DNA of 64,000 nucleotides, from contig NZ_JAPDVG010000001.1 of NCBI RefSeq assembly GCF_026015625.1, positions 2,125,001-2,189,000 on the forward strand, in the 5' to 3' direction. The notes beneath the pieces are model-generated. The model did no database searches. It was not told where the DNA came from and worked only from the letters and a program-made list of their open reading frames with translations. Shown here one piece after another: positions 1 to 11,273 of this stretch. This stretch comes from Segatella copri (lineage in GTDB: Bacteria > Bacteroidota > Bacteroidia > Bacteroidales > Bacteroidaceae). The translations under genes were made by a program, and so were the position numbers. Position 1 is the first letter of the stretch. Each line of letters starts with the position of its first letter.

Positions 1-97
1 CATCTTGCGATTTGATTTACTTTAGTCTGAACTAAAGTTCATTACTTACAGTTTTGCTTGTGTCAATATGTCAAAGATCTTCTTGCCTTAAAAGGCA

Positions 98-174
98 TGG
101 TGGAGAATAACGGATTCGAACCGTTGACCCCCTGCTTGCAAAGCAGGTGCTCTAGCCAACTGAGCTAATCCCCC
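98..174 (-). tRNA. tRNA-Ala (anticodon TGC)
   Basis: Read on the minus strand the sequence starts GGGGGATTAGCTCAG, has the anticodon loop TTTGCAA closed by CCTGC/GCAGG, the T-arm GTTCGAATC, and an acceptor stem GGGGGAT/ATTCTCC followed by an encoded ACCA end. It lies in the 16S-23S spacer, as expected for Ala-TGC in Bacteroidota rRNA operons. Confidence 0.97.
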
Positions 175-237
175 AAATCGAGAAGTAAAGAATGAATCAA
201 AGTTGAACTTTGATTACACATTGGCTGCGCCGATGTG

Positions 238-311
238 TAGTCCCAGGCAGATTTGAACTGCCGACCTCCACATTATCAGTGTGGCGCTCTAACCAACTGA
301 GCTATAGGACT
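238..311 (-). tRNA. tRNA-Ile (anticodon GAT)
   Basis: On the minus strand the acceptor arm AGTCCTA pairs with TGGGACT, the D-arm is AGCTCAGTTGGTTAGAGC, the anticodon loop is CTGATAA inside CCACA/TGTGG, and the T-loop is TTCAAAT. The CCA end is not encoded; the next bases read CAC. It sits between 16S and tRNA-Ala in the rrn spacer. Confidence 0.96.
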
Positions 312-442
312 GTGTTGGTAAAGAGTAGCATCTCTGCCGAACATTCTCTATCTCTTATTTAATTAAACAGATGGTGCGTACAAGAAGAGAAGCGAACTTT
401 TAAGTCATGTTCCTAAATCTTCATAGGAAATTCGTCTCTCCA

Positions 443-1976
<1,534 letters not shown>

Positions 1977-2228
1977 AAATATCATTTTTACCTAGCCTTG
2001 CGGCTTGGTTTGTTTGTTGTCTGTACTTAGGACGAATATCCTTTTCGTTTATTGAAGCTTAGTAAACCTGACTTGTCAATTGCTTGACGGTTCGTTTCTT
2101 TTACCCAGTCAACGTTCTTATTTCTAAGAAGTTAACCGCTTCTTGTACTACTTGTCTGTTTATATAAAATCTTTCAAAGAACTCTTTCTTCTGTTGCTAA
2201 GAGAAAGCGTATTTCTCAAAAGCGAGTG

Positions 2229-2260
2229 CAAAAGTACTAACTATTTTTCATTCCACCAAA
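2229..2260 (-). promoter_or_regulatory. rRNA operon promoter
   Basis: On the minus strand TTTG (2260-2257), a 20-base spacer and TACTTTTG (2236-2229) match the Bacteroidota primary sigma consensus TTTG-N19-21-TAnnTTTG. Transcription would start near 2222, giving a leader of about 245 nt before 16S. Confidence 0.75.
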
Positions 2261-2526
2261 TCTTTTCGCAAAAAAGTTGAAACTTTAGTCATATTTTAAC
2301 ATCTATAAACAAATAAGCCCGTTTTAGAAGCTATTTCTGCCTATTTTAAAGGACTAAATAAAAACTACATTTCAAATTAGGAAATACACCTGTGATAGAT
2401 TTAACTAGGAGCATGTAGAATAGAGAGACATGCATACGAATTTTCCTTCTTTATTATTATAATGTACGCGCGCAATAACATATTTTTTATCTTATCTAAA
2501 CCTACACAAGCATCCCCCTAAACATT
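2261..2526. other. intergenic, no gene seen
   Basis: AT-rich sequence between the rrn promoter and a broken GH43 gene. No ORF with coding character and no RNA signature was recognised. Confidence 0.5.
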
Positions 2527-2922
2527 CTATCCAGCTATGCACTTAACAATAAATCCACTTATTTTTCTATATTTTTTATCGCTCTTCAGGAAATCGATAC
2601 CATAGTTGTCCCATTTGTGACTCTTGCGCACGCACATATCGGTGGTAACCATGATGTATCCTTTACCATTATGCATACGGGTGATGTAGGCATCACGGGT
2701 TCCGCCTTTAATGCGGGCATGCTCTTCTGGATTGAAGATAGGGTTGCCGCCATTGATGTCCTGATAGTTGTAACCATCACGGGAAATAGCGTAGGCTGTC
2801 CACTCCCCCTTATCGCTCATATGACAATAGAGATAACCATAATTTCCCTTTACAAGATTCTGTGCAGTCATTGGCATAGAGGCCGCCAACGCCAAGAGAA
2901 CAGCTGATAATTTCTTTTTCAT
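2527..2922 (-). pseudogene. truncated GH43-type glycosidase
   Basis: The 131-residue frame starts with a signal peptide (MKKKLSAVLLALAASMPMTA-Q). It continues with what looks like the first blade or two of a five-bladed propeller glycosidase: AYAISRDGYNY, GGTRDAYITRM (like the GH43 RDP[FY]I motif) and MVTTDM...DNYGIDFLKS. GH43 enzymes normally exceed 300 residues, and similarity stops after KSDKKY near 2580. The remaining dozen residues look unrelated and the rest of the gene is missing. It is therefore a 5' fragment left by a deletion on the rrn side, probably non-functional although the secretion signal is intact. The family assignment comes from motif recognition and is moderately sure. 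Confidence 0.6.
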
Positions 2923-2959
2923 TGTGCTCAGAAGACAAAGGAGAGGGAGGAAAGAAAAA

Positions 2960-2993
2960 GGGAGGAAAGCCTCATCACTGAGGTCAACCTCCC
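2960..2993 (-). terminator. terminator after gltD
   Basis: On the minus strand GGGAGG...CCTCA-GTGA-TGAGG...CCTCCC forms a hairpin followed by TTTTTCTTT. It lies 26 bases after the gltD stop codon, ending the asnB-gltB-gltD unit. Confidence 0.75.
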
Positions 2994-3019
2994 TACACTT
3001 ATAGTTAAAAATAACCGAT

Positions 3020-4363
3020 TTATTTGTTCAGGAACTTATCTACCTGGGCAGCAATCTTTCTGCCGCTTGCCATGGCGCGTACTACCAGAGAGGCACCGCT
3101 TGCTGCATCGCCTGCCACGAATACATACTCTGCAAATTCAGGCTGCTGTGGCTTCAGGAAGCCCATTGCCAGGAATACAGCCTCTGCCTTGATGATTTCT
3201 GGCTCACCAGCCTCTACCATCAACGGACGGCCACCCTCAGGGTTTGGTTTCCAATCAATAGGCTGAACCTTCACGCCTGTCAACTTGCCATTCTTTCCGA
3301 GGAACTCCAGAGAGTTGATGTTCCAGCGGCGAGTACAGCCTTCCTCATGACTTGAAGTGGTCTTCAGGGTGCGAGGCCAGTTTGGCCAAGGATTCTTAGG
3401 ATCCTCAGGACCTTCTACAGGCTTCGGCATGATTTCTATCTGGGTTACGCTCTTGCAACCCTGACGATGAGCAGTTCCGATACAGTCGGAACCCGTATCA
3501 CCACCACCGATTACCAATACATCCTTGCCCTTGCAGTTAACCAGTTCGTCCTTAGAGAACTCCATACCGGCAAGGATACGATTCTGTTGAGAAAGCAGTT
3601 CGAGGGCGAAATAAACACCCTTCAGCTCTCTTCCAGGAATCTTCAGGTCGCGTGCCGTTGGCGTACCGGTAGATACCACATAGGCATCGAAGCCTTCTGG
3701 CAATTTAGTTACATCAATCTGCTGATTGTATCTGAACTCGATGCCCTCCTCTTCGAGAAGACGAAGACGGCGGTCGATGATGCTCTTGTTAAGTTTGAAG
3801 TTAGGAATACCATAACGCAACAGACCACCGGCATTCTCACGTGCCTCGAATACTGTTACCTTATATCCCTTATGGTTCAACTGGTTGGCAGCTACCAATC
3901 CCGCAGGACCGGCACCGATGACAGCCACCGTCTTGCCATTACGCTCAGGAATCTCAACATGTACATAATCCTCAGAGAAGGCGTGCTCCACGATGGCACA
4001 CTCATCCTCACGGTTGGTGGTTGGCTCATGATCCATGAGATTCAATACACACGCCTTCTCACAGAGTGCAGGACAGATGCGTCCTGTGAACTCCGGGAAG
4101 TCGTTGGTGGAATTGAGGAGACGGTAAGCCTGCTCCCAATCGCCCTTGTAGAGGGCATCATTCCACTCCGGTGCCTTGTTGCCCAGCGGACAAGCCCAGT
4201 GGCAGAAAGGCACGCCACAATCCATGCAACGTGAAGCCTGCTGTCGGCGGTCGTTGCTATTCAAAGTCTGTTCTACCTCGCTGAAGTCGAGGATTCTATC
4301 GTGAATTGGTCTATAACCTGCTTCCTTGCGAGGTATAGTCAAAAATGCTTTTGGATTTCCCAT
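3020..4363 (-). CDS. gltD: glutamate synthase small subunit
   Basis: This is the beta subunit of GOGAT. It takes electrons from NAD(P)H through FAD and passes them via iron-sulfur clusters to the large subunit for reductive glutamate synthesis. The N-terminal part has the cysteine clusters CMDCGVPFCHWACPLGN and GRICPALCEKACVLN. It is followed by an FAD-binding GAGPAGL motif and a second nucleotide-binding GGGDTGSDC motif; the end reads FVAGDAASGASLVV. At 447 residues it is close to the usual 450-480. The start at 4363 (MGNPKAFL) is preferred over an upstream Met because it matches the family N-terminus and clears gltB by 19 bases. It is the last gene of the asnB-gltB-gltD unit. Confidence 0.96.
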   Translation of the reverse strand: MGNPKAFLTIPRKEAGYRPIHDRILDFSEVEQTLNSNDRRQQASRCMDCGVPFCHWACPLGNKAPEWNDALYKGDWEQAYRLLNSTNDFPEFTGRICPALCEKACVLNLMDHEPTTNREDECAIVEHAFSEDYVHVEIPERNGKTVAVIGAGPAGLVAANQLNHKGYKVTVFEARENAGGLLRYGIPNFKLNKSIIDRRLRLLEEEGIEFRYNQQIDVTKLPEGFDAYVVSTGTPTARDLKIPGRELKGVYFALELLSQQNRILAGMEFSKDELVNCKGKDVLVIGGGDTGSDCIGTAHRQGCKSVTQIEIMPKPVEGPEDPKNPWPNWPRTLKTTSSHEEGCTRRWNINSLEFLGKNGKLTGVKVQPIDWKPNPEGGRPLMVEAGEPEIIKAEAVFLAMGFLKPQQPEFAEYVFVAGDAASGASLVVRAMASGRKIAAQVDKFLNK

Positions 4364-4382
4364 CTTTTTTCTAATTTTAAAA

Positions 4383-7300
4383 TTAGTAATCTCGCTGCAT
4401 ATCCGCAATCTTCTGCTGCAACTTCTTTACCTGTTCCTCCTGGAGAACTCGCTTGTACTCGATTGGCACTACCTGGATGAAATCCTCTACGTAGTGGTTC
4501 CAGTCGTCGAGCATGGTACGGGCAAGCTTACTGCCGGTGTAGAGATAATGCTGACGGATCAGCTCGTGCAACTCCTTGCGATAGGTGCTGTCCTCCACGA
4601 GGTTGATCTCCACCATATCCATGTTACAGAAGTAATCGAAGTTGTGGTTCTTATCCCATACATAGGCAACACCACCACTCATACCAGCGGCGAAGTTACG
4701 GCCGGTTTCACCGAGCACTACTACTCTACCACCCGTCATATACTCGCAGCAGTGGTCGCCAGCACCCTCAATCACGGCGATGGCACCGGAGTTACGAACA
4801 CCGAAGCGCTCGCCTACCTTACCATTGATATACAACTCACCGCTTGTGGCACCATACAATCCGGTGTTACCGGCGATGATGTTATCCTCGGCAGAGAAGT
4901 TGCTGCGGATAGGAGGAAGGATGGAAACACGACCTCCTGAAAGTCCCTTGGCGAAATAGTCATTGGTCTCACCCTCGAGCTTGAAATCTACTCCCTTCAC
5001 CAGGAAGGCACCGAAGCTCTGACCTGCAGAACCCTTGAACTTCACGTTCACGGTCTTGTCTGGAAGACCAGCCTCACCATATTTCTCGGCAATCATACCG
5101 CTCAGCATCACACCGGCAGCACGGTCGGTATTCTTGATGGCAAAATCGAGGTTCACTTCTTCCTGATTCTCGATGGCACGCTGTGCACCACGAATCAACT
5201 GCTGGTCGAGTACATTGTCGAGGTCATGAATCTGCTCGGTAGTATGATAGAGCGAGCAATGACCTGTCTCACGATGCAAGAGACGGGAGAAATCGAGCAA
5301 GTCGGCCTTCTCCTTGATGCTCTTGGCCACCTCTGGCTCTACGGCATCAGCACCCTCGGTAGGAACAACCTCCTCATCCTTCTTGCGGACGATGAGCTCG
5401 GTATGACCGATGATATCGTTCAATGAGGTGTACCCCATCTCAGCCAGATACTCACGAACCTCCTCGGCGAGGAAGCGGAAGTAGTTGATAAGATACTTGT
5501 AGCTGCCACGGAAGTGCGCACGGAGCTTAGGATCCTGTGTAGCAACACCCATAGGACAGGTATTCAGATTACACTTACGCATCATGACACAACCCAATAC
5601 GATGAGGGCGGCAGTACCGAAACTGAATTCCTCTGCACCGAGCAAAGCCATCAGGATGATGTCACGACCGCTCTTCAACTGACCATCTACCTGCAGACGA
5701 ACCTGACCACGAAGACCATTCTTCACAAGAGTCTGCTGGGTTTCAGAAAGTCCGATTTCAGGAGAGATACCAGCGAAACGCATACTTGATGCAGGGCTGG
5801 CACCTGTACCACCCTCAGCACCAGAGATAACGATGAGGTCGGCCTTTGCCTTAGCCACACCGGCAGCGATGGTACCCACACCACTCTCAGCAACCAACTT
5901 CACAGAGATAGCCGCCTTAGGGTTTACATTCTTGAGGTCGAAGATGAGCTGAGCCAAATCCTCGATACTGTAGATATCGTGATGAGGTGGAGGAGAAATC
6001 AAGCTGATGCCAGGGATAGAGTGACGGGTCTTGGCGATGACCTCGTTAACCTTGAAGCCAGGCAACTGACCACCCTCACCCGGTTTAGCACCCTGTGCCA
6101 CCTTGATCTGGATTTCCTCTGCATTTACCAAATATTCTGTAGTCACACCGAATCGACCGGAAGCCACCTGCTTGGTCTTGCTTGAGAGGCTGATGCCATC
6201 CTGTGTAGAATGGAATCGTTCGTTATCCTCACCACCTTCACCGGTATTGCTTCGGGCACCGAGGGCGTTCATGGCGAGTGCCATTGCCTCGTGAGCCTCT
6301 TTGGAGAGGGCACCGAAACTCATCGCACCGGTAACGAAGTGCTTCACGATTTCCTCTACCGGCTCCACCTTATCTATAGAGATAGGATTCTTGCGGAAGC
6401 TGAAGAAGTCGCGGATGAAGATAGGCTCCTGCTTATCGTCAACGAGATGTGTATATTTCTTGAAGAGATCGTAATCGCCCTTGCGGGTTGCGAGCTGCAG
6501 GGTGGCGATGGTCTCTGGGTTCCAAGCGTGCTTGATACCGTCCTTGCGGTAGTGGAACTGTCCCATACTTGGCAGGAACTCGAGCTTCATGGTCTCGAAT
6601 GCCTTGTCGTGCAGGCGGATGGCATCACGGGCGATGGTCTCGAGTCCGATACCGCCGATGGTGCTCACCTCTGTTCCGAAGTAGCTCTTCAGAAGGCTCT
6701 CGCTCAAACCGATGCTCTCGAAGATCTTGGCACCACGATAGCTTCGGATGGTAGAGATACCCATCTTAGCCATAATCTTGAACAAGCCCTTCTTCACAGC
6801 CTTAATGTAGTTCTGCTCGGCTGTATGGTAATCCTCCTGAATCTTTCCCTTCTTTACAAGGTCGTCGAGGATGGCGTATGTCAAGTATGGACAGAGAGCT
6901 GATGCACCGTAACCCAACAGGAGGGCTGCATGCATTACCTCACGAATCTCACCGCTCTCTACGATGAGGGCAGTCTGCACACGCTTGCCGGCATCAATCA
7001 GATAATGATGTACGGCACTCACGGCGAGCAGAGATGGAATGGCGGCATGAGTTTCATCCACGCCACGGTCGCTCAAGATGATGTAGTTGTAGCCGTCATC
7101 CACGCTCTGTGCTGCCTGCTTGCAGAGTTCATCCAGAGCCTCATGCAACCCTTCTTCACCCTTGGCGGTTTCGAAGAGCATGTGGAGCTTGACGGTATTG
7201 AATCCCTTGTAGCGGATATTCTGAAGGATATCCAACTGGGTATTGGTCAGGATAGGATGTGGCAAGCGAACCATCTTGCAGTTGCTCTCGTCTGGGTTCA

Positions 7301-8906
7301 GAATGCCGGAACCTACTCTACCGATATACTCGGTAAGACTCATCACGAGGTTCTCACGGATGGAGTCGATGGCAGGGTTGGTAACCTGAGCAAACTGCTG
7401 ACGGAAGTAGTTGAAGAAGATCTGTGGCTGGTCGGAAAGCACAGCAAGCGGAGTATCATTACCCATAGAAGCAGTAGGTTCCTGACCCTTGGTAGCCATT
7501 GGGATGATAGTACCGTCGATATCTTCCTCGCCAAAACCGAATTCCAATTCCTTGCGAGTGAGGTTATCCACACCATTTTCCACCTTACGACCACTGCGAA
7601 GTTTCTCCAGTTCAATACGGTTGGTGTTCAACCACTGGCGATATGGATGCTGGGCAGCCAGGCGCTCCTTGATTTCACCATCGTAGTAGATCTTACCCTC
7701 CTGTGTATCGATGAGGAGAATCTTACCAGGCTGCAGACGACCCTTCTCGGCAATCTCAGTAGGATCGAAATCCATCACACCTACCTCAGATGCGACTACC
7801 ATCATATCGTTCTTGGTGATGGTGTAGCGGGCAGGACGCAGACCATTTCTATCGAGCATACCACCGGCGTAGCGGCCATCGCTGAAGAGCAAGGCAGCAG
7901 GACCATCCCATGGCTCCATCAGGATAGAGTGGTACTCATAGAATGCCTTCAGATCCTCAGAGATAGGGTTCTTGTCATTGAAGCTTTCAGGCACCATGAC
8001 AGCCATGGCATGAGGCAATGACAAACCGCTCATCACGAAGAACTCAAATACATTGTCGAGGCTGGCAGAGTCACTCATATTAGGCTGAACGATAGGAGAA
8101 ATCTCACGGATATCGCCCAAAGCCTCGCTGCTCAACACACTCTCGCGAGCCTTCATCCAGGCACGGTTACCACGGATGGTGTTTATCTCACCATTGTGGG
8201 CAAGGAGACGGAATGGCTGAGCCAGACTCCATGTTGGGAAGGTGTTGGTAGAGAAGCGGGAGTGAACCAGAGCCAGACCGCTTGTGAAATAATTATTGGT
8301 CAAGTCAGGATAATATTGGCGCAACTGGAGGCTGCTCAACATACCCTTATATACGATGTTCGAATTAGACAACGAACAAATATAGAAATCAGGATCGCTG
8401 ACACGTTTCTCAATACGTTTACGGATAAGATAGAGGGTGCGCTCAAAGACAGGCACCTTATCATCTGTAACACCTGTGATAAACACCTGTTTGATAGCTG
8501 GTTCGTTACTCAAAGCAGCCTCACCCAAACAATCAGGGTTAGTAGGCACATTGCGGAGATGCATCAGCTGCAATCCCTCGCGTTCAATTTCCTCAATCAT
8601 GATAGAGAGAATATCCTGCTGTTTCTTCTCATCCTTAGGCAAGAAGACGAGACCCGTACCATATTTACCTTTTTCTGGCACTGGGATACCCTGAAGAAGA
8701 ATAAACTCATGTGGAATCTGGAGCATGATACCGGCACCATCACCCGTCTTGTTATCGGCACCCTCTGCACCACGATGACGCATGTTCTCGAGTACCTTCA
8801 AGGCGTTATCAACCAGCTCATGACTCTTGTTACCGTGGATATTCACCACCATACCTACGCCACACGCATCGTGCTCATAGGCTGAACTGTACAATCCTTT
8901 TTCCAT
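4383..8906 (-). CDS. gltB: glutamate synthase large subunit
   Basis: The 1507-residue GOGAT alpha subunit transfers the amide nitrogen of glutamine to 2-oxoglutarate. Domain order is complete. The class II amidotransferase domain starts at Cys15 (EHDACGVG), so a 14-residue propeptide is expected to be removed. Then come the central domain, the FMN-binding synthase domain (SISVKLVAESGVGTIAAGVAKA, GAEGGTGASP, and the 3Fe-4S cysteines CVMMRKCNLNTCPMGVATQ), and a C-terminal glycine-rich beta-helix (GETGRNFAAGMSGGVAYV). It lies between asnB (81 bases upstream) and gltD, so glutamine use for glutamate and asparagine is probably co-transcribed. Confidence 0.97.
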   Translation of the reverse strand: MEKGLYSSAYEHDACGVGMVVNIHGNKSHELVDNALKVLENMRHRGAEGADNKTGDGAGIMLQIPHEFILLQGIPVPEKGKYGTGLVFLPKDEKKQQDILSIMIEEIEREGLQLMHLRNVPTNPDCLGEAALSNEPAIKQVFITGVTDDKVPVFERTLYLIRKRIEKRVSDPDFYICSLSNSNIVYKGMLSSLQLRQYYPDLTNNYFTSGLALVHSRFSTNTFPTWSLAQPFRLLAHNGEINTIRGNRAWMKARESVLSSEALGDIREISPIVQPNMSDSASLDNVFEFFVMSGLSLPHAMAVMVPESFNDKNPISEDLKAFYEYHSILMEPWDGPAALLFSDGRYAGGMLDRNGLRPARYTITKNDMMVVASEVGVMDFDPTEIAEKGRLQPGKILLIDTQEGKIYYDGEIKERLAAQHPYRQWLNTNRIELEKLRSGRKVENGVDNLTRKELEFGFGEEDIDGTIIPMATKGQEPTASMGNDTPLAVLSDQPQIFFNYFRQQFAQVTNPAIDSIRENLVMSLTEYIGRVGSGILNPDESNCKMVRLPHPILTNTQLDILQNIRYKGFNTVKLHMLFETAKGEEGLHEALDELCKQAAQSVDDGYNYIILSDRGVDETHAAIPSLLAVSAVHHYLIDAGKRVQTALIVESGEIREVMHAALLLGYGASALCPYLTYAILDDLVKKGKIQEDYHTAEQNYIKAVKKGLFKIMAKMGISTIRSYRGAKIFESIGLSESLLKSYFGTEVSTIGGIGLETIARDAIRLHDKAFETMKLEFLPSMGQFHYRKDGIKHAWNPETIATLQLATRKGDYDLFKKYTHLVDDKQEPIFIRDFFSFRKNPISIDKVEPVEEIVKHFVTGAMSFGALSKEAHEAMALAMNALGARSNTGEGGEDNERFHSTQDGISLSSKTKQVASGRFGVTTEYLVNAEEIQIKVAQGAKPGEGGQLPGFKVNEVIAKTRHSIPGISLISPPPHHDIYSIEDLAQLIFDLKNVNPKAAISVKLVAESGVGTIAAGVAKAKADLIVISGAEGGTGASPASSMRFAGISPEIGLSETQQTLVKNGLRGQVRLQVDGQLKSGRDIILMALLGAEEFSFGTAALIVLGCVMMRKCNLNTCPMGVATQDPKLRAHFRGSYKYLINYFRFLAEEVREYLAEMGYTSLNDIIGHTELIVRKKDEEVVPTEGADAVEPEVAKSIKEKADLLDFSRLLHRETGHCSLYHTTEQIHDLDNVLDQQLIRGAQRAIENQEEVNLDFAIKNTDRAAGVMLSGMIAEKYGEAGLPDKTVNVKFKGSAGQSFGAFLVKGVDFKLEGETNDYFAKGLSGGRVSILPPIRSNFSAEDNIIAGNTGLYGATSGELYINGKVGERFGVRNSGAIAVIEGAGDHCCEYMTGGRVVVLGETGRNFAAGMSGGVAYVWDKNHNFDYFCNMDMVEINLVEDSTYRKELHELIRQHYLYTGSKLARTMLDDWNHYVEDFIQVVPIEYKRVLQEEQVKKLQQKIADMQRDY

Positions 8907-8987
8907 TTCTTGTTCGTTTTATATCGGTTATTTCTAACTATTTTTATTACTTAAATATGAAGTGCAAAGTGATTCTTCACTCTTCAC

Positions 8988-10775
8988 TTATTTATACGCC
9001 TGTTCGTGAACTCCCGCCACGGCTCTGCCGCTAGGGTCGTTCTGGTTCTTGAATGAGGCATCCCAGGCAAGGGCTTCGGCTGTAGAACATGCTACGCTTG
9101 GCACACTAGGTACGCTCTTGGCAGCGCTGTCGCTTGGGAAATGCTCGGCGAAGATAGAACGATAATAATACTCCTCCTTATTCTGTGGAGGGTTGATAGG
9201 GAATCGCTCAGCAGCATGCGCCATCTGCTCATCGCTGACGGCAGATGCGGTAATCTGCTTCAGGGTATCAATCCATGAATAGCCCACACCATCTGAGAAC
9301 TGTTCCTTCTGTCGCCATGCCACTTCTTCTGGAAGCAAATCGGCAAATGCCTCACGAACCACCTTTTTCTCGATGGTCTTATCCGGACACATCTTCAAAA
9401 CCGGGTTCATACCCATCGCTACATCCAGGAACTCCTTGTCGAGGAAAGGCACACGGCCCTCGATGCCCCATGCTGCCAAACTTTTGTTAGCTCTCAGACA
9501 ATCGTAGAGATAGAGTTTACCCAACTTTCGTACGGTTTCCTCATGGAATGCCTTGGCATCCGGTGCTTTATGGAAGTAGAGATAACCTCCGAATACCTCG
9601 TCAGCACCCTCGCCCGAAAGCACCATCTTGATACCCATGCTTCGGATGACTCTCGCCAGCAGATACATCGGGGTAGATGCACGCACAGTGGTAACATCAT
9701 AGGTCTCGATAAAATAGATGACATCACGGATGGCATCCAGACCTTCCTGAATGGTGTAGTTGATTTCGTGATGCACGGTTCCGATATGCTCGGCTACCAA
9801 CCGTGCCTTAGCCAAGTCAGGCGCACCCTTCAAACCTACGGCAAAGGAGTGCAGACGTGGCCAATATGCCTTGGTCTCTCCCCCATTCTCTACACGGGTA
9901 GAAGAATATTTCTCGGCTACAGCAGAGATAACAGAAGAATCAAGACCACCACTGAGAAGAACACCATAAGGAACATCACTCATCAACTGACGTTTGACGG
10001 AAGCCTCCAAAGCATCATGAATCTCTTTCACTGCCGCTTTCTCCTGAGGTTCAGCATTCTTCAGCTGTTCTTCAGCCTTCTTGGCATCATCAATCTGATA
10101 TTTTTTCTGCATGGCAGCATACTCAAACCAATCGCGTGTATAGTAACGCTTCATGCCAGGGTTCTTGCTATAATAATAATGGCCCGGGAGGAATGGCTCG
10201 TAGTGATCGCACTGACCTTCCAGAGCCTTCAACTCGCTTGCCACCAGCACTTTTCCATCCTTATCATAACCAATATAAAGAGGAATAACACCGATAGGGT
10301 CGCGGGCGATGAGAAACTCATCACGTTCGGCATCGTAAAGTGCGAAGGCAAAGATACCGTTCAGCTCTTCAAGCATCTTGGAGATACGGGCGTGGAGCGC
10401 ATCCTCACCTTTATATATTAAGGAATCAAAATCGGAATCTGCTCGCATCTCACGATAGAGAGAAAGAATCACCTCACAGTCGGAACCGGTCTGATACTGG
10501 TATTTGCCAGCAAAACGAGCACGGATGTCCTGATGATTATAAATCTCACCGTTTACGGCAAGCACCTGTTTTTTGTCTGGTGCAAACAAAGGTTGGCGAC
10601 CACTTTCAGGGTCAACAATACTCAGACGCTCATGTGCCAGGATAGCAGAACCACCACAGTAGATTCCACTCCAGTCTGGTCCGCGATGGCGAATCTTCTG
10701 GCTCATACGAAGCGCTTGCTGTCGCAATTCAGGAGTCTGCTCCTGAATATTGAAGATAGATACGATTCCACACAT
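8988..10775 (-). CDS. asnB: glutamine-hydrolysing asparagine synthase
   Basis: AsnB makes asparagine from aspartate, ATP and glutamine in the cytoplasm. The N-terminal class II glutaminase starts MCGIVSIF with catalytic Cys2, followed by RHRGPDWSG and NGEIYNH. The synthetase domain has the PP-loop LLSGGLDSSV and the motif VLSGEGADEVFGGY. At 595 residues it is slightly longer than E. coli AsnB (554), because of a low-complexity C-terminal tail rich in Ser, Ala and Pro after residue 545. It is first in the asnB-gltB-gltD transcript, with a Bacteroidota-type promoter about 135 bases upstream. Confidence 0.96.
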   Translation of the reverse strand: MCGIVSIFNIQEQTPELRQQALRMSQKIRHRGPDWSGIYCGGSAILAHERLSIVDPESGRQPLFAPDKKQVLAVNGEIYNHQDIRARFAGKYQYQTGSDCEVILSLYREMRADSDFDSLIYKGEDALHARISKMLEELNGIFAFALYDAERDEFLIARDPIGVIPLYIGYDKDGKVLVASELKALEGQCDHYEPFLPGHYYYSKNPGMKRYYTRDWFEYAAMQKKYQIDDAKKAEEQLKNAEPQEKAAVKEIHDALEASVKRQLMSDVPYGVLLSGGLDSSVISAVAEKYSSTRVENGGETKAYWPRLHSFAVGLKGAPDLAKARLVAEHIGTVHHEINYTIQEGLDAIRDVIYFIETYDVTTVRASTPMYLLARVIRSMGIKMVLSGEGADEVFGGYLYFHKAPDAKAFHEETVRKLGKLYLYDCLRANKSLAAWGIEGRVPFLDKEFLDVAMGMNPVLKMCPDKTIEKKVVREAFADLLPEEVAWRQKEQFSDGVGYSWIDTLKQITASAVSDEQMAHAAERFPINPPQNKEEYYYRSIFAEHFPSDSAAKSVPSVPSVACSTAEALAWDASFKNQNDPSGRAVAGVHEQAYK

Positions 10776-10910
10776 AAATCTTTTCCTTTCTTTTACGGTT
10801 ATTTTTAACTATTATTCTCTCTTATTCACCTTGGCATGTCCAATCCATTCTTTTAGGAGCAAACCAAGCAAAAACAAAGCTTAAAATTACTTTTTGCTAT
10901 GTTTCGGGTG

Positions 10911-10918
10911 CAAAATTA
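10911..10918 (-). promoter_or_regulatory. -7 element upstream of asnB
   Basis: The minus strand reads TAATTTTG, matching TAnnTTTG, about 135 bases before the asnB start. No clear TTTG lies 19-21 bases upstream, so the -33 part is weak. Confidence 0.45.
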
Positions 10919-11082
10919 CAACTTTTTGTTAGAATAAAGAAAAGATTAGTAGCATTTTATCTTTACTTTATCACAACAATAACATATTAATGCATATTAG
11001 AGCAAAACATATAATAAACTGAAAAGAAAAATATACTATTTAATTACAATCTGTAAAATACTATCATTTTTAAGATAAACAA

Positions 11083-11108
11083 AGCGTATCCAGGGCATAT
11101 TATACGCT
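11083..11108. repeat. short inverted repeat in the asnB upstream region
   Basis: AGCGTAT (11083-11089) pairs with ATACGCT (11102-11108) around CCAGGGCATATT. A related word, TTCAGGGCATTATAC, follows about 40 bases later. It is the only structure seen between 10919 and 11172; an operator or small hairpin is possible but not shown. Confidence 0.35.
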
Positions 11109-11172
11109 CATAGATATGCAACAAAGTATTCAGGGCATTATACACAGTTTCTTACCCCCATATCATACAAAG

Positions 11173-11209
11173 AAATGCCGATAGCTCTTTGGTGGAACTA
11201 TCGGCATTT
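11173..11209 (-). terminator. hairpin downstream of the outer-membrane protein gene
   Basis: A perfect 12-bp stem, AAATGCCGATAG (11173-11184) and CTATCGGCATTT (11198-11209), lies 65 bases after the stop codon of the 11274-11993 gene. The T-run after it is short. Confidence 0.6.
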
Positions 11210-11273
11210 AAAATAAAAAAATAAAAACTTAAACCTACCAACGTAAGATTATATCGTAAAACCTAAGAGCCTA

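Noticed and set aside
6930..8021. A 363-codon open frame on the plus strand
   Set aside because: Antisense to gltB, whose codon bias leaves long open antisense frames; no domain or promoter.
8907..8987. A short hairpin-like stretch (AAGTG...CACTT) between asnB and gltB
   Set aside because: The stem is weak and interrupted; not enough to call an attenuator.
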